7,321 nt of DNA, taken from positions 1-7,321 of the forward strand of contig JAQGHJ010000679.1 of the NCBI GenBank assembly GCA_028288905.1, read 5' to 3'. The position numbers and the translations under genes are program-made. Source of the DNA: Phycisphaerales bacterium (GTDB lineage Bacteria > Planctomycetota > Phycisphaerae > Tepidisphaerales > Tepidisphaeraceae). The notes beneath the pieces were generated by a model. The model worked only from the letters and a program-made list of their open reading frames with translations. It made no database searches and was not told the origin of the DNA. This document shows positions 1 through 6,055 of this stretch, in pieces (within the stretch, counting starts at the first letter, position 1; each line of letters starts with the position of its first letter).

Positions 1-101
1 GCGGCCGTCCCGGTCGCCGGGGCGGCCATGGCTACCGAGACCGCCACCAGTGCGGCCCGGAGCGACCGACAGGTTGACGCCAAGTTGAGGCGACGGTTCA
101 T
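1..101 (-). CDS. Start of a secreted protein (signal peptide only; truncated by window edge)
   Basis: Only the first 33 codons are visible, from ATG at 101 to the left edge. The translation begins MNRRLNLAS, with arginines at positions 3, 4, 12 and 15. A hydrophobic alanine/valine-rich stretch follows (about residues 16-30, AALVAVSVAMAAPATG), ending in small residues suited to signal peptidase I. A good ribosome binding site (GGAAGA) lies 5 bases before the ATG. The charged N-region, hydrophobic core and spaced Shine-Dalgarno together support a real exported protein. Nothing of the mature protein is present, so its function cannot be named. It lies downstream of the broken DUF4261-like gene on the same strand, about 80 bases away. 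Confidence 0.5.
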   Translation of the reverse strand, partial: MNRRLNLASTCRSLRAALVAVSVAMAAPATGTA

Positions 102-183
102 AGCGATCTTCCGGATCTCGCGGACCGGCGGTCGTCACGGTTAGCCCCACCCCACAGGGGCGGCACGACGCGGTGCCAACCGC

Positions 184-531
184 TCAGGGCTGCGGCGGGA
201 ACGCCTCGGCACGCACGATCCGCCACATGCCGTACGGGTTGTGGTACAGGCTATCCGGCGGGTGCCGCGTACACGGCTCGGCTCTGACCCGGTACGCCCC
301 ACCGGCGGGCTCGCCCCCCACCGCGTCACCGTCCGCGATGGCCCGCCCGCTCCGCCAGACGGTCGCGTTGAACCCGTGGCACAAAGCCCACGCGTCGGTG
401 GCGTCGGCGGCGACGGCCGTCACCACGTCCCGGTGCCCGAGGGCGTGCATGCCGCACGAGTAGTACTCGCCGGACGAGCTGCTCTCGCCAGCCACGTTAG
501 CCCGGTAGGCCAGGGCGGGAGTGCCCCCGCC
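184..531 (-). pseudogene. C-terminal remnant of a DUF4261-like protein, in frame after a stop
   Basis: This stretch continues exactly the reading frame of the gene at 532-1056 after a TGA at 534-532. It encodes 12 codons (GGGTPALAYRAN) and then about 103 residues. These include EYYSCGMHALGHRD near the start and SLYHNPYGMWRIV near the end, ending at TGA 184. From memory of the family, the YSCGMH..G..D and NP.GMW motifs are what is expected in the second half of DUF4261 proteins, directly after the AYVTLV segment that ends the upstream part. No ribosome binding site precedes the only nearby start (GTG at 495), so independent translation is unlikely. The simplest reading is one gene interrupted by a nonsense codon inside a low-complexity glycine-rich linker. 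A sequencing error or a genuinely split protein remain possible. The family assignment is from motif memory, not a search. Confidence 0.5.
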
Positions 532-1056
532 TCAACCCGCTACCTCGCCCCCACCCTCGCCACCGGCGACGAGCGTGACGTACGCCCAATACACCGCGCC
601 GGGGTCGCGGCCGCCGGCCAGGTTCAGCCACTCGTCGGCCGTGTGGGCCAGACCGGACGACTCGACGAGCACGGCAATCCCGCCGGCGGCCAAGACGACG
701 GTGGCCACCCGCATCATCTCGACCGCGGCCGCGACCGACCCGCCGAACCCGGTTAACCGGACGACCGACGCGTGGTTCCCAACCGCCAACGCGTCGGCCC
801 GCCGGATGCGGCCCCCGCCGGCGGCGAAGAACGCGTCGGCCAACCCGGGAACCCGCGGCCGCAGATCGCACCCGTACGCCCGCCCGGTGTTCGCGTCCCG
901 GACCGTCGGCCCGTCCACCACGTACCCGCCCGGCGCGGCCGCCAGCCGGGCCACGAGGTCAGTTCGGTCCGACCACTTGCCTGGGATCGCGAACACGATA
1001 AGCGGGGCGGTCGGCGACGCGGGCGGAGTGGGATCGGCGGGATCGGCGTCGGACAT
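532..1056 (-). CDS. DUF4261-like protein, N-terminal part (terminated early)
   Basis: This encodes 174 residues from ATG 1056 to TGA 532. An upstream in-frame ATG at 1179 adds 41 residues that look non-conserved and would overlap the promoter of the divergent gene, so the MSDADPADP start is preferred. The first 17 residues are rich in proline, alanine and aspartate. The domain then begins with LIVFAIPGKWSDR (19-31), continues with HASVVRLTGFGG (95-106) and VESSGLAHTADEW (131-143), and ends with YWAYVTLV (156-163) and a glycine-rich run before the stop. The motif order resembles DUF4261, a family of unknown biochemical function; no catalytic role can be given. The rest of the domain lies in the same frame beyond the stop (184-531), so this product is probably truncated. 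No clear Shine-Dalgarno is seen, but a TATTAT hexamer sits at 1076-1071, which could give a very short leader. Confidence 0.5.
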   Translation of the reverse strand: MSDADPADPTPPASPTAPLIVFAIPGKWSDRTDLVARLAAAPGGYVVDGPTVRDANTGRAYGCDLRPRVPGLADAFFAAGGGRIRRADALAVGNHASVVRLTGFGGSVAAAVEMMRVATVVLAAGGIAVLVESSGLAHTADEWLNLAGGRDPGAVYWAYVTLVAGGEGGGEVAG

Positions 1057-1167
1057 GCGAGTGGCCGGTAATAATACCACGGGCCTGCCCGCGTCACGCG
1101 GACACCTCGCACGACGCTCCCCTGAACACGAGCCCGGTGTTCCACCACATTCGGGGCCGAATAACCT

Positions 1168-1195
1168 TTGAGGTATCACCGCCCGCTCTTAGAAT
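1168..1195 (+). promoter_or_regulatory. Candidate sigma70-type promoter for the PEP-CTERM protein gene
   Basis: TTGAGG (1168-1173, 4 of 6 to consensus) and TAGAAT (1190-1195, 5 of 6) are separated by 16 bases. This would start transcription near 1202 and give a leader of about 110 bases before GTG 1311. It is one of the few AT-richer patches in a very GC-rich region. The rest of 1057-1310 shows no other clear element. The call rests on pattern matching only. Confidence 0.4.
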
Positions 1196-1297
1196 TTCCG
1201 CGCGGGGGGAGGAATGTGCACGCCGCGCCGACGTCCCCTTGCCGACCGCCGGCACCCGTCCGAGTTGTCCGTCCGCGGCCCGATTCGTCGTTGAAGA

Positions 1298-1303
1298 GAG
1301 GGA
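1298..1303 (+). promoter_or_regulatory. Ribosome binding site deciding the GTG start at 1311
   Basis: GAGGGA lies 7 bases upstream of GTG 1311, within the purine-rich run GAAGAGAGGGAA. The other in-frame starts, ATG 1137 and ATG 1428, have no comparable purine run. The 1137 start would also precede the candidate promoter. Confidence 0.5.
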
Positions 1304-1310
1304 ACCCAAC

Positions 1311-3113
1311 GTGAAATCTCGAGTTGTCGCCTTGCGCCCGCCGGTCCGTCGGCGGGCGAACGTTATCGTCGTGGCCGGCCCCGCCGGGCGGGACCGGACG
1401 GGTTGCTCCGGCTGCCCCCGGGCCGTCATGGCCGCGGTGTCGGTGGCCGCCGGGATGTTGATCGCCGCCCCGGCTGCCCGGGCCGAGACGTACGCCTGGG
1501 TCGGCCCGACGGCCGGCGCCACGTCCGCCCTGCCGTCGGGCGGCAGTTGGACGAACGCCGTCGGTACCAACGTCTGGGCGACCGGAACCGCCGCCTTGTC
1601 GGCCGCCGCGCCGGCCGACACCAACACGATCCCGACCGGGGACGTGGCGACCGTCCTGTCGTTCGGCGGGTCCGGGTCCGGTTCGACCGCGTACACGGCT
1701 AACGACAACATCAACTCCGACCTGACGCTCAACCAGCTGATCAACAACAACTCCCAGAACAGCGGTGGGGCGATCGCCCAAGTGCTCGGCAACACCGGGG
1801 CGGCGAGCACCCGACTCGTGTTCGTCGCCAACGGCGCGACCGGGCCGACCGTCACGAACACCGGGACCGCGAACATTGGGATCAACATCCCGGTGCTGAT
1901 GAACACCACGCTGACCGGGAACGGGGCGACCGCGAGCGGGCTGACGCAGTTCAACGGGGTCGTCAGCGGAACCGGGAACTTCGTCGTTGCCGGGACGAAC
2001 AGCAGCAGCCGGTTCGACCTGACGAACGCCAACACCTTCACCGGCGGGACGACGAACGACATCACGAACGTGACCGTCACCCTGACCCGGGGGCAGGTGC
2101 TGGCCGGCCGCAGTGGCGCGGCCGTCGTCGGCGGGACGATCGCCAACGGCCCGTTCGGGACCGGGACGTTCCTGATCAACACCGCCGCCGGGGCGACGAC
2201 CCTCGTCCGGGCCACAACGAACGGACAGTTCACACTGGCCAACCCGGTCACGCTCGGCGGGGACGTGACGATCGGGTCGAACACGGCGGGCACCAACCCG
2301 ACCACGCTCACGTTCACCGGCCCCGTCACGATCACCGGCGCGACCCGAACGCTGTCGATCCAGGGCCAATACTCGACCGGGAGCGCCCTGAACGGCGACC
2401 AGACGTTCGCGGGCGCGATCGGGGACGGCGGGTCGGGGCTCGGGCTGATCAAGGCCGGGCCGGCCGTCCTGACCATGAGCGGGGCCGCGTCGAACACCTA
2501 CACCGGAACGACCACGGTCAACTCCGGCGTGCTGGCGCTCGGCAAGACCGGCGGGGCGACCGCCATCGCCGCCGGCGCACTCAACGTCGGGGACAACAGC
2601 ACCACCGGCAACACCCTCTCGGCCAAGGACGAGTTGCAGTACCGTCAATCGAACCAGCTCGGAGACGCGGTGGCCGTCACGCTGAACGGGGCGCTGTTGA
2701 ACCTGAACAACCAGAGCGAGGGGACGGCCGCCACGGCCGGGGCCGGGCCGCTGACGTCGCAGAACGCGTCGGTGGTCGACTTCGGGAGCGGGTCGGCGTC
2801 GGTCCTGCACTTCGCCGACAGCAGCGGCCGGACCTGGTCCGGAACACTGCAGGTGTTGCGGTGGGCGGGCGACGTGGGCGGCGGGACCGGGGACCAGCTG
2901 CTGTTCGGCACGTCGGTTGCCGGGCTGACGACCGGCCAGCTTAGTCGGGTCAGCTTCGTCGACCCGGTCGGGTTGGCGGCCGGGACGTACGCGGCCCAGA
3001 TCCTTCCGACGGGCGAAGTGGTGCCGGTGCCCGAGCCGACAACGGTGGGACTCGCCGCGGCCACCGCGGCCGCGGGACTGTTCGCCCGCCGCCGGCGAAC
3101 CGCGGGTCGGTAA
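1311..3113 (+). CDS. Exported PEP-CTERM protein with autotransporter-type beta-strand repeats
   Basis: The product is 600 residues from GTG 1311, chosen for its Shine-Dalgarno. It has a long signal peptide: a basic N-region (MKSRVVALRPPVRRR), a hydrophobic core at about 40-53 (MAAVSVAAGMLIAA) and a likely cleavage after APAARA at residue 58. The mature part is rich in Gly, Thr, Asn and Ala, as in right-handed beta-helix passengers. A clear autotransporter-associated repeat lies at about 377-415 (LTMSGAASNTYTGTTTVNSG), with a weaker copy at about 235-266 (NANTFTGGTTN). The last 30 residues are a PEP-CTERM sorting tail: VPVPEP (571-576), a hydrophobic segment (577-592) and RRRR (593-596). In the known system an exosortase recognises and removes this tail, placing the protein at the cell surface or in extracellular matrix. 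No exosortase and no outer-membrane beta-barrel domain is present. It appears monocistronic, with its own promoter candidate and terminator. Its ligand or structural role is unknown. Confidence 0.85.
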   Translation: MKSRVVALRPPVRRRANVIVVAGPAGRDRTGCSGCPRAVMAAVSVAAGMLIAAPAARAETYAWVGPTAGATSALPSGGSWTNAVGTNVWATGTAALSAAAPADTNTIPTGDVATVLSFGGSGSGSTAYTANDNINSDLTLNQLINNNSQNSGGAIAQVLGNTGAASTRLVFVANGATGPTVTNTGTANIGINIPVLMNTTLTGNGATASGLTQFNGVVSGTGNFVVAGTNSSSRFDLTNANTFTGGTTNDITNVTVTLTRGQVLAGRSGAAVVGGTIANGPFGTGTFLINTAAGATTLVRATTNGQFTLANPVTLGGDVTIGSNTAGTNPTTLTFTGPVTITGATRTLSIQGQYSTGSALNGDQTFAGAIGDGGSGLGLIKAGPAVLTMSGAASNTYTGTTTVNSGVLALGKTGGATAIAAGALNVGDNSTTGNTLSAKDELQYRQSNQLGDAVAVTLNGALLNLNNQSEGTAATAGAGPLTSQNASVVDFGSGSASVLHFADSSGRTWSGTLQVLRWAGDVGGGTGDQLLFGTSVAGLTTGQLSRVSFVDPVGLAAGTYAAQILPTGEVVPVPEPTTVGLAAATAAAGLFARRRRTAGR

Positions 3114-3139
3114 CGCGCCCGGAAGGCAACCCGCCGCTC

Positions 3140-3186
3140 GCGACCCGAGGCCGCCCCGACGGGGGCCGACCTCGGGTCGCTTTATC
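3140..3186 (+). terminator. Hairpin terminator after the PEP-CTERM protein gene
   Basis: A perfect 11-bp stem pairs GCGACCCGAGG (3140-3150) with CCTCGGGTCGC (3170-3180). The loop can itself form CCCC-GAC-GGGG (3154-3164). A short T-rich run (TTTAT, 3181-3185) follows on the plus strand, 26 bases after the stop codon at 3113. The T-run is weak, but the stem is strong. The convergent NAD/ADP-ribose operon ends at 3263, and transcription from that side would also meet this hairpin, but without a T-run. It may serve both directions. Confidence 0.6.
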
Positions 3187-3262
3187 GAGCGGCACGCGTG
3201 ACCCGACATGGCTCCAATGCCCTTCGGCGGCCCCCGAACCGTGGAAGTTCCCCGGACGCGCC

Positions 3263-3805
3263 TCAGCCCCGGACGAAGTACAGCCCGGCGTACACCTTCA
3301 GGTCGATCAGCTTACCCTCGCCCGCCCGGGCGTCGAGCCACCCCTCGATCCCGTCGAGCGGGACCTCGTGCAGCGTGATGTCCTCGTCGCCGTCCCCGTC
3401 GCCCGGGCCGGCCTTGCGGAGCCCGGTCGCCCGGAACAGCGTGATGACCTCGTCCCCCAGCCCGGCCGACGACGGGCCGGCGCACACGCGGGTCATGTCG
3501 GCGGCCGCGTACCCGGTCTCCTCCAGCAACTCCCGCCGGGCCGCGTCGGCCAGCGGCTCGTGCTCCGACCCCTTCGTGTCCCCCGCCAGCCCGGCCGGCA
3601 GCTCGATCACCCGCTTGCCGACGGGCCGACGGTACTGTTCGACCAGCACGAGCCGCCGGTCGTCGGTGACGGCCACGACGCCGACGATGCCGGACACGTT
3701 CTTCCGCCGGACGAACTCCCACGTCCCCTCCCGGACGAGCCGGATGTACTTGCCGTCGTACAGGGTGGTGGCTTCGGGCGGTTGGTCGGGGTGGGTGTGG
3801 GGCAT
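3263..3805 (-). CDS. Nudix hydrolase, ADP-ribose pyrophosphatase type
   Basis: The product has 180 residues. It likely hydrolyses ADP-ribose to AMP and ribose-5-phosphate, a cytosolic Mg2+-dependent reaction. The catalytic Nudix helix is intact: RELLEETGY at 91-99, with metal ligands E92, E95 and E96. EQYRRPVGKRVIELPAG (56-72) and the loop PSSAGLGDE (111-119) are typical of ADP-ribose/ADP-sugar pyrophosphatases. The Nudix box is unusual: the spacing between its first glycine (G72) and the next conserved glutamate (E83) is ten residues rather than five. The C-terminus (LIDLKVYAGLYF) also matches the family. It is the last gene of the minus-strand cluster, starting 4 bases after the current stop of the frameshifted ADP-ribosylglycohydrolase, with GGAG (3821-3818) 12 bases upstream. 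Substrate choice among ADP-ribose and other ADP-sugars is inferred, but the neighbours strongly favour ADP-ribose. Confidence 0.88.
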   Translation of the reverse strand: MPHTHPDQPPEATTLYDGKYIRLVREGTWEFVRRKNVSGIVGVVAVTDDRRLVLVEQYRRPVGKRVIELPAGLAGDTKGSEHEPLADAARRELLEETGYAAADMTRVCAGPSSAGLGDEVITLFRATGLRKAGPGDGDGDEDITLHEVPLDGIEGWLDARAGEGKLIDLKVYAGLYFVRG

Positions 3806-3809
3806 GGCG

Positions 3810-4952
3810 TCAGGGGGCTCCGTTGGGGTCGCCCGGATCGTACGCCCGCTGCGCCGTGGCGCGAACAGGAAGGCCGGTCAGTAAGGCGGCAGCAGCCTTC
3901 GGAACCCGTGGAGCAGGACGAGGAAGAGGAACGCCGCGTTCCGGACGGGCAGCCCGGGCCACAACAGTGAGGCCGGCCGGCCGGCGGATGTCGGCCAATC
4001 GTCCGCCGCCGCAGTGAGAGCCGCCGCCAGCCGCCGCCAGCCGCCGCATCCACCGGACCGTCCGCGGCCACTTGGCCAGCCCGCCCAACCACTCTGCCGG
4101 GATCGCGTCCGGGCCGTTCGTTGCCCCGAGCAGTCCGCCGACGATGGCCGCGACCGTGTCCGTGTCCCCGCCGAGCCGCACGGCCGCCGTCACGCCGGCG
4201 GCGTAGTCACCCGGGTACCGCAGCCAGCAGTAGAGAGCGACCGGGACGGTGTGGTTCACGTACCCGCCGACGCCGCGGGCGAGCCCGAGGTCGGCCGCGA
4301 ACGAGGCCACGTCCGCACCGCGGCCAATGGCGGCCCGCATCAGCGGCAGCGCGTCCCGCAGGGCCGGATCGACGGAGTCCGAGGGAAACGTCGCCACGAA
4401 CCGATCGAGCGAGACGCCGGCCGGTCCGTGCTCCGCCCCGAGGCGGGCGGCCGCCGCGACGGCGAACGCCCCACGCTCGGCCGCCGGGTCGGCGTGCGTC
4501 AGCCGGGTGCTCGCCCGGACCAGGTCCGCCAAGTGACTCGAATTCCGGGCGCAGACACCCAGCAGCGGCGACCGCATGCACGGGCCGTTCCCCGCCGACC
4601 AGACGCCGCTGTGGCTCGGCGGGAACCCGACCCACAACTTGAGGACGGCCCGGCCCGTCGCCAGCCCGACGCCGGCCGGCAGCGCGATCAGCCACCCGCG
4701 CAGCCGCCATCCCAATGACCGCGCGAACCGCGGAGGGTCGGCCCGGGACGCGAGCAGCGCCTGGGCCGTCATGCATGCATGCTCCGTGTCGTCGCTGCAC
4801 ATCCCGCGGCCGAACACGAATCGGTGCCGCACGGGCCCGGCTCCGAACAGCCTGGCCGCGCGCCGGCAACTGAGGCCCTCGGCAGGCAGCCCCAACGCGT
4901 CGCCGACGGCGGTACCGAGCAGCAGGCCGGCTATCGCTTGAGACCGGCTCAT
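3810..4952 (-). CDS. ADP-ribosylglycohydrolase (ARH/DraG-like), frameshifted near its C-terminus
   Basis: This enzyme class removes ADP-ribose from modified proteins or small molecules using two Mg2+ ions. Motifs numbered from ATG 4952 are GDALG (17-21), SDDTEH (53-58), GNGPCMR (121-127), THADP (152-156) and RLGGDTDT (259-266). The aspartates D54, D55, D263 and D265 are the expected metal ligands. ATG 4952 is preferred over ATG 4958 because GGAG lies 6 bases before it but directly abuts 4958. Residues 1 to about 308 look authentic. After them a perfect 10-base tandem duplication (4021-4040) shifts the frame, giving about 72 low-complexity residues up to TGA 3810. Without one copy the protein would be 354 residues and end in FLFLVLLHGFRRLLPPY at TGA 3880-3878, which fits my memory of this subfamily. 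The catalytic core is intact, so the shifted protein might still work. An assembly error is possible. The gene starts 21 bases after the KptA stop. Confidence 0.82.
   Translation of the reverse strand: MSRSQAIAGLLLGTAVGDALGLPAEGLSCRRAARLFGAGPVRHRFVFGRGMCSDDTEHACMTAQALLASRADPPRFARSLGWRLRGWLIALPAGVGLATGRAVLKLWVGFPPSHSGVWSAGNGPCMRSPLLGVCARNSSHLADLVRASTRLTHADPAAERGAFAVAAAARLGAEHGPAGVSLDRFVATFPSDSVDPALRDALPLMRAAIGRGADVASFAADLGLARGVGGYVNHTVPVALYCWLRYPGDYAAGVTAAVRLGGDTDTVAAIVGGLLGATNGPDAIPAEWLGGLAKWPRTVRWMRRLAAAGGGSHCGGGRLADIRRPAGLTVVARAARPERGVPLPRPAPRVPKAAAALLTGLPVRATAQRAYDPGDPNGAP
3878..4020 (-). pseudogene. Displaced native C-terminus of the ADP-ribosylglycohydrolase
   Basis: One base offset from the current frame, this stretch encodes LTAAADDWPTSAGRPAS, then LLWPGLPVRNAA, then FLFLVLLHGFRRLLPPY and a TGA at 3880-3878. 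It has G/C third positions typical of the region (gtc, aac, gcg, ttc, ctc, ctg), while the frame now in use has many T or A third positions here (cgt, gaa, gtt, cct, ctt). The hydrophobic segment followed by HGFRRLLPPY resembles the conserved tail of related ADP-ribosylglycohydrolases as I remember them. This supports it as the original end of the protein, cut off by the duplication just upstream. It may be translated at low level by ribosomal frameshifting, though no specific signal for that is seen. Confidence 0.65.
4021..4047. repeat. 10-base tandem duplication plus partial third copy (frameshift cause)
   Basis: CCGCCGCCAG occurs twice back to back (4021-4030 and 4031-4040), followed by a partial copy CCGCCGC (4041-4047). 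On the coding strand this reads CTGGCGGCGG twice. Ten bases is not a multiple of three, so the extra copy shifts the ADP-ribosylglycohydrolase frame by one. Replication slippage at such a GC-rich short repeat is a simple origin and could revert. Confidence 0.85.
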
Positions 4953-4979
4953 TCGCATCTCCGGGACGCGGAACGCAGG

Positions 4980-5546
4980 TCACCCCGGGAACGTCAGGTA
5001 CGCCGCCGGCACCACGTCAGCCAGCCACACGCCGTTCGGCGTCAGATAAAACGCGTGCCCGTCCGCCCGCATCCGCGCCGCGTCGACGGTCAGCACGACC
5101 GGCTTGCCGTGTCGCCCGCCGACGGCCGCGGCGGCGACCGGGTCGTCGGCCAAGTGGACGTGGTGCCGCCCCTGCCGCAGCAGCCCGGCCGCTCGGATCG
5201 CCGGCACCGACCCGACGGCCGTCCCGTGGTACAGCACGGCCGGCGGGTCGACCGGGACGTGCCCGAGCTCGACCTCGACCGAGTGCCCCTGGTTCGCCCG
5301 CACCCGGGCCCCGTCCGGGCTCACGGCGAGCCGCCCCTTGTCGTTCGTCCGGACGATCTCGTCGAACTGGGCCCGGGTGATCGGCGTCCCGGCCGCCGCG
5401 CACCCGGTCAGCAGCGCGTCGACCGCCACCCACCCGGCCGCGTCGAGCGCGATGCCGGCCGCCGCCGGGTCGTGCCGGAGGACGAGGCTGAGGAACTTGC
5501 TCTTGGATTTGAGGTGCTTGTCCACGGTATCACTTTGCTCGCTCAC
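4980..5546 (-). CDS. kptA: RNA 2'-phosphotransferase (KptA/Tpt1 family)
   Basis: The product has 188 residues. The family transfers an internal 2'-phosphate of RNA to NAD+, giving 2'-OH RNA, nicotinamide and ADP-ribose 1'',2''-cyclic phosphate. In eukaryotes this is the last step of tRNA splicing; in bacteria the natural substrate is unclear, and some family members can ADP-ribosylate nucleic-acid 5'-phosphate ends. Signatures are SKFLSLVLRHDP (16-27), RANQGHSV (83-90), LYHGT (105-109), RQGRHHVHLADDP (124-136) and FYLTPNGVWL (166-175). The four catalytic residues of the family map to R24, H25, R83 and R127, all present. An N-terminal RNA-binding winged-helix half and a C-terminal NAD-binding half are both complete, and the length is normal. 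Translation starts at GTG 5546, which overlaps the macrodomain gene's stop (GTGA), so the two are probably translationally coupled. No strong Shine-Dalgarno is seen. This is the main NAD+-consuming enzyme visible in the cluster. Confidence 0.92.
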   Translation of the reverse strand: MSEQSDTVDKHLKSKSKFLSLVLRHDPAAAGIALDAAGWVAVDALLTGCAAAGTPITRAQFDEIVRTNDKGRLAVSPDGARVRANQGHSVEVELGHVPVDPPAVLYHGTAVGSVPAIRAAGLLRQGRHHVHLADDPVAAAAVGGRHGKPVVLTVDAARMRADGHAFYLTPNGVWLADVVPAAYLTFPG

Positions 5547-6055
5547 GACGCCCGCGGCAGGTCATACACGGTCACGTCCACGCCGGCTGCCGCGAGCGTC
5601 GCCTCCACGATGGGACCGACCCGCTCCCACGTCCCGCCTGCCAGGCCGCAGCCGATCCGCGGCATGTGCACGGTCGCCCCACGCTCGGCGGCGAAGCCGG
5701 CGAGGCGAGTCAGTGCCTCGCGGATCGCCTCGTACCGTACCGGCGGCACGCGGCCGACGGCCTTGAGCTTGTGCTGGCCGACCAGGTTCGCGACCCATAA
5801 TTGCGGCCCGACGGGCACCAGTTGCGCCCCGCCCAGCCCGAACGGCGGCGCGGCGACGTCCCGCCCTGCGTACCAGTCCCGGAACCGCTCTCGGGCCACC
5901 GGGTACCGCCGCCCCAACGGTACCACGAACCCGCGGCCCCACGCCCCGACGTCATTACACACGTGGGCGATCACCCGCGGCCCGTCGCCCGCGGGGGCGG
6001 TGGCGTCGCCGACGATGTACCGGACCACGCCTGTTCGTTCGCCCGCCTCACTCAT
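5543..6055 (-). CDS. Macrodomain protein (Poa1/TARG1-like ADP-ribose processing)
   Basis: The product has 170 residues forming a single macrodomain. It starts with VRYIVGDAT (11-19). The ADP-ribose pocket loop is VCNDVGAWGRGF (32-43), and the second loop is RIGCGLAGGTW (133-143), with VANLVGQ (88-94) and VTVYDL (161-166) as core strands. N34, D35 and the glycines of both loops are in the expected binding positions. The NDVG.WG.GF and LAGG.W forms resemble yeast Poa1 (ADP-ribose 1''-phosphate phosphatase) and TARG1-type enzymes rather than MacroD types; this is judged from motifs only. It might dephosphorylate ADP-ribose 1''-phosphate derived from the KptA product, or remove ADP-ribose from protein or nucleic-acid ends. 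Its ATG overlaps the nicotinamidase stop (ATGA), with GGAG 9 bases upstream, and its stop overlaps the KptA start. That position directly before kptA favours a role on the KptA by-product. Confidence 0.85.
   Translation of the reverse strand: MSEAGERTGVVRYIVGDATAPAGDGPRVIAHVCNDVGAWGRGFVVPLGRRYPVARERFRDWYAGRDVAAPPFGLGGAQLVPVGPQLWVANLVGQHKLKAVGRVPPVRYEAIREALTRLAGFAAERGATVHMPRIGCGLAGGTWERVGPIVEATLAAAGVDVTVYDLPRAS

Noticed and set aside
144..161. Small inverted repeat GCCCC/GGGGC before the left-edge gene
   Set aside because: The stem is only 5 bp with an 8-base loop and no T-run on the minus strand; too weak to call a terminator.
532..534. TGA as a selenocysteine codon in the DUF4261-like gene
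   Set aside because: It lies in a low-complexity glycine linker, not at a conserved Cys or redox position, and I see no convincing downstream recoding hairpin.
1071..1076. TATTAT as a -10 box for the DUF4261-like gene
   Set aside because: It would give a leader of only a few bases and no good -35 is found at the right distance. I kept it as a remark, not a feature.
1094..2497. Long open frame on the minus strand under the PEP-CTERM gene (467 codons)
   Set aside because: It is antisense to a gene with signal peptide, repeats and sorting tail. Its translation is a repetitive valine/proline-rich shadow caused by high GC, with no recognisable domain.
1176..3209. Even longer minus-strand open frame (677 codons) over the same gene
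   Set aside because: The translation is dominated by Arg, Gly and Pro with no domain; this is typical of an out-of-frame reading of very GC-rich DNA.
3607..4092. Third-frame open stretch (SSSSSCSTGSEG) over the end of the ADP-ribosylglycohydrolase
   Set aside because: Of the three minus-strand frames here, the one ending at 3878 carries the hydrophobic HGFRRLLPPY tail and good codon positions. This other frame is a serine-rich shadow.
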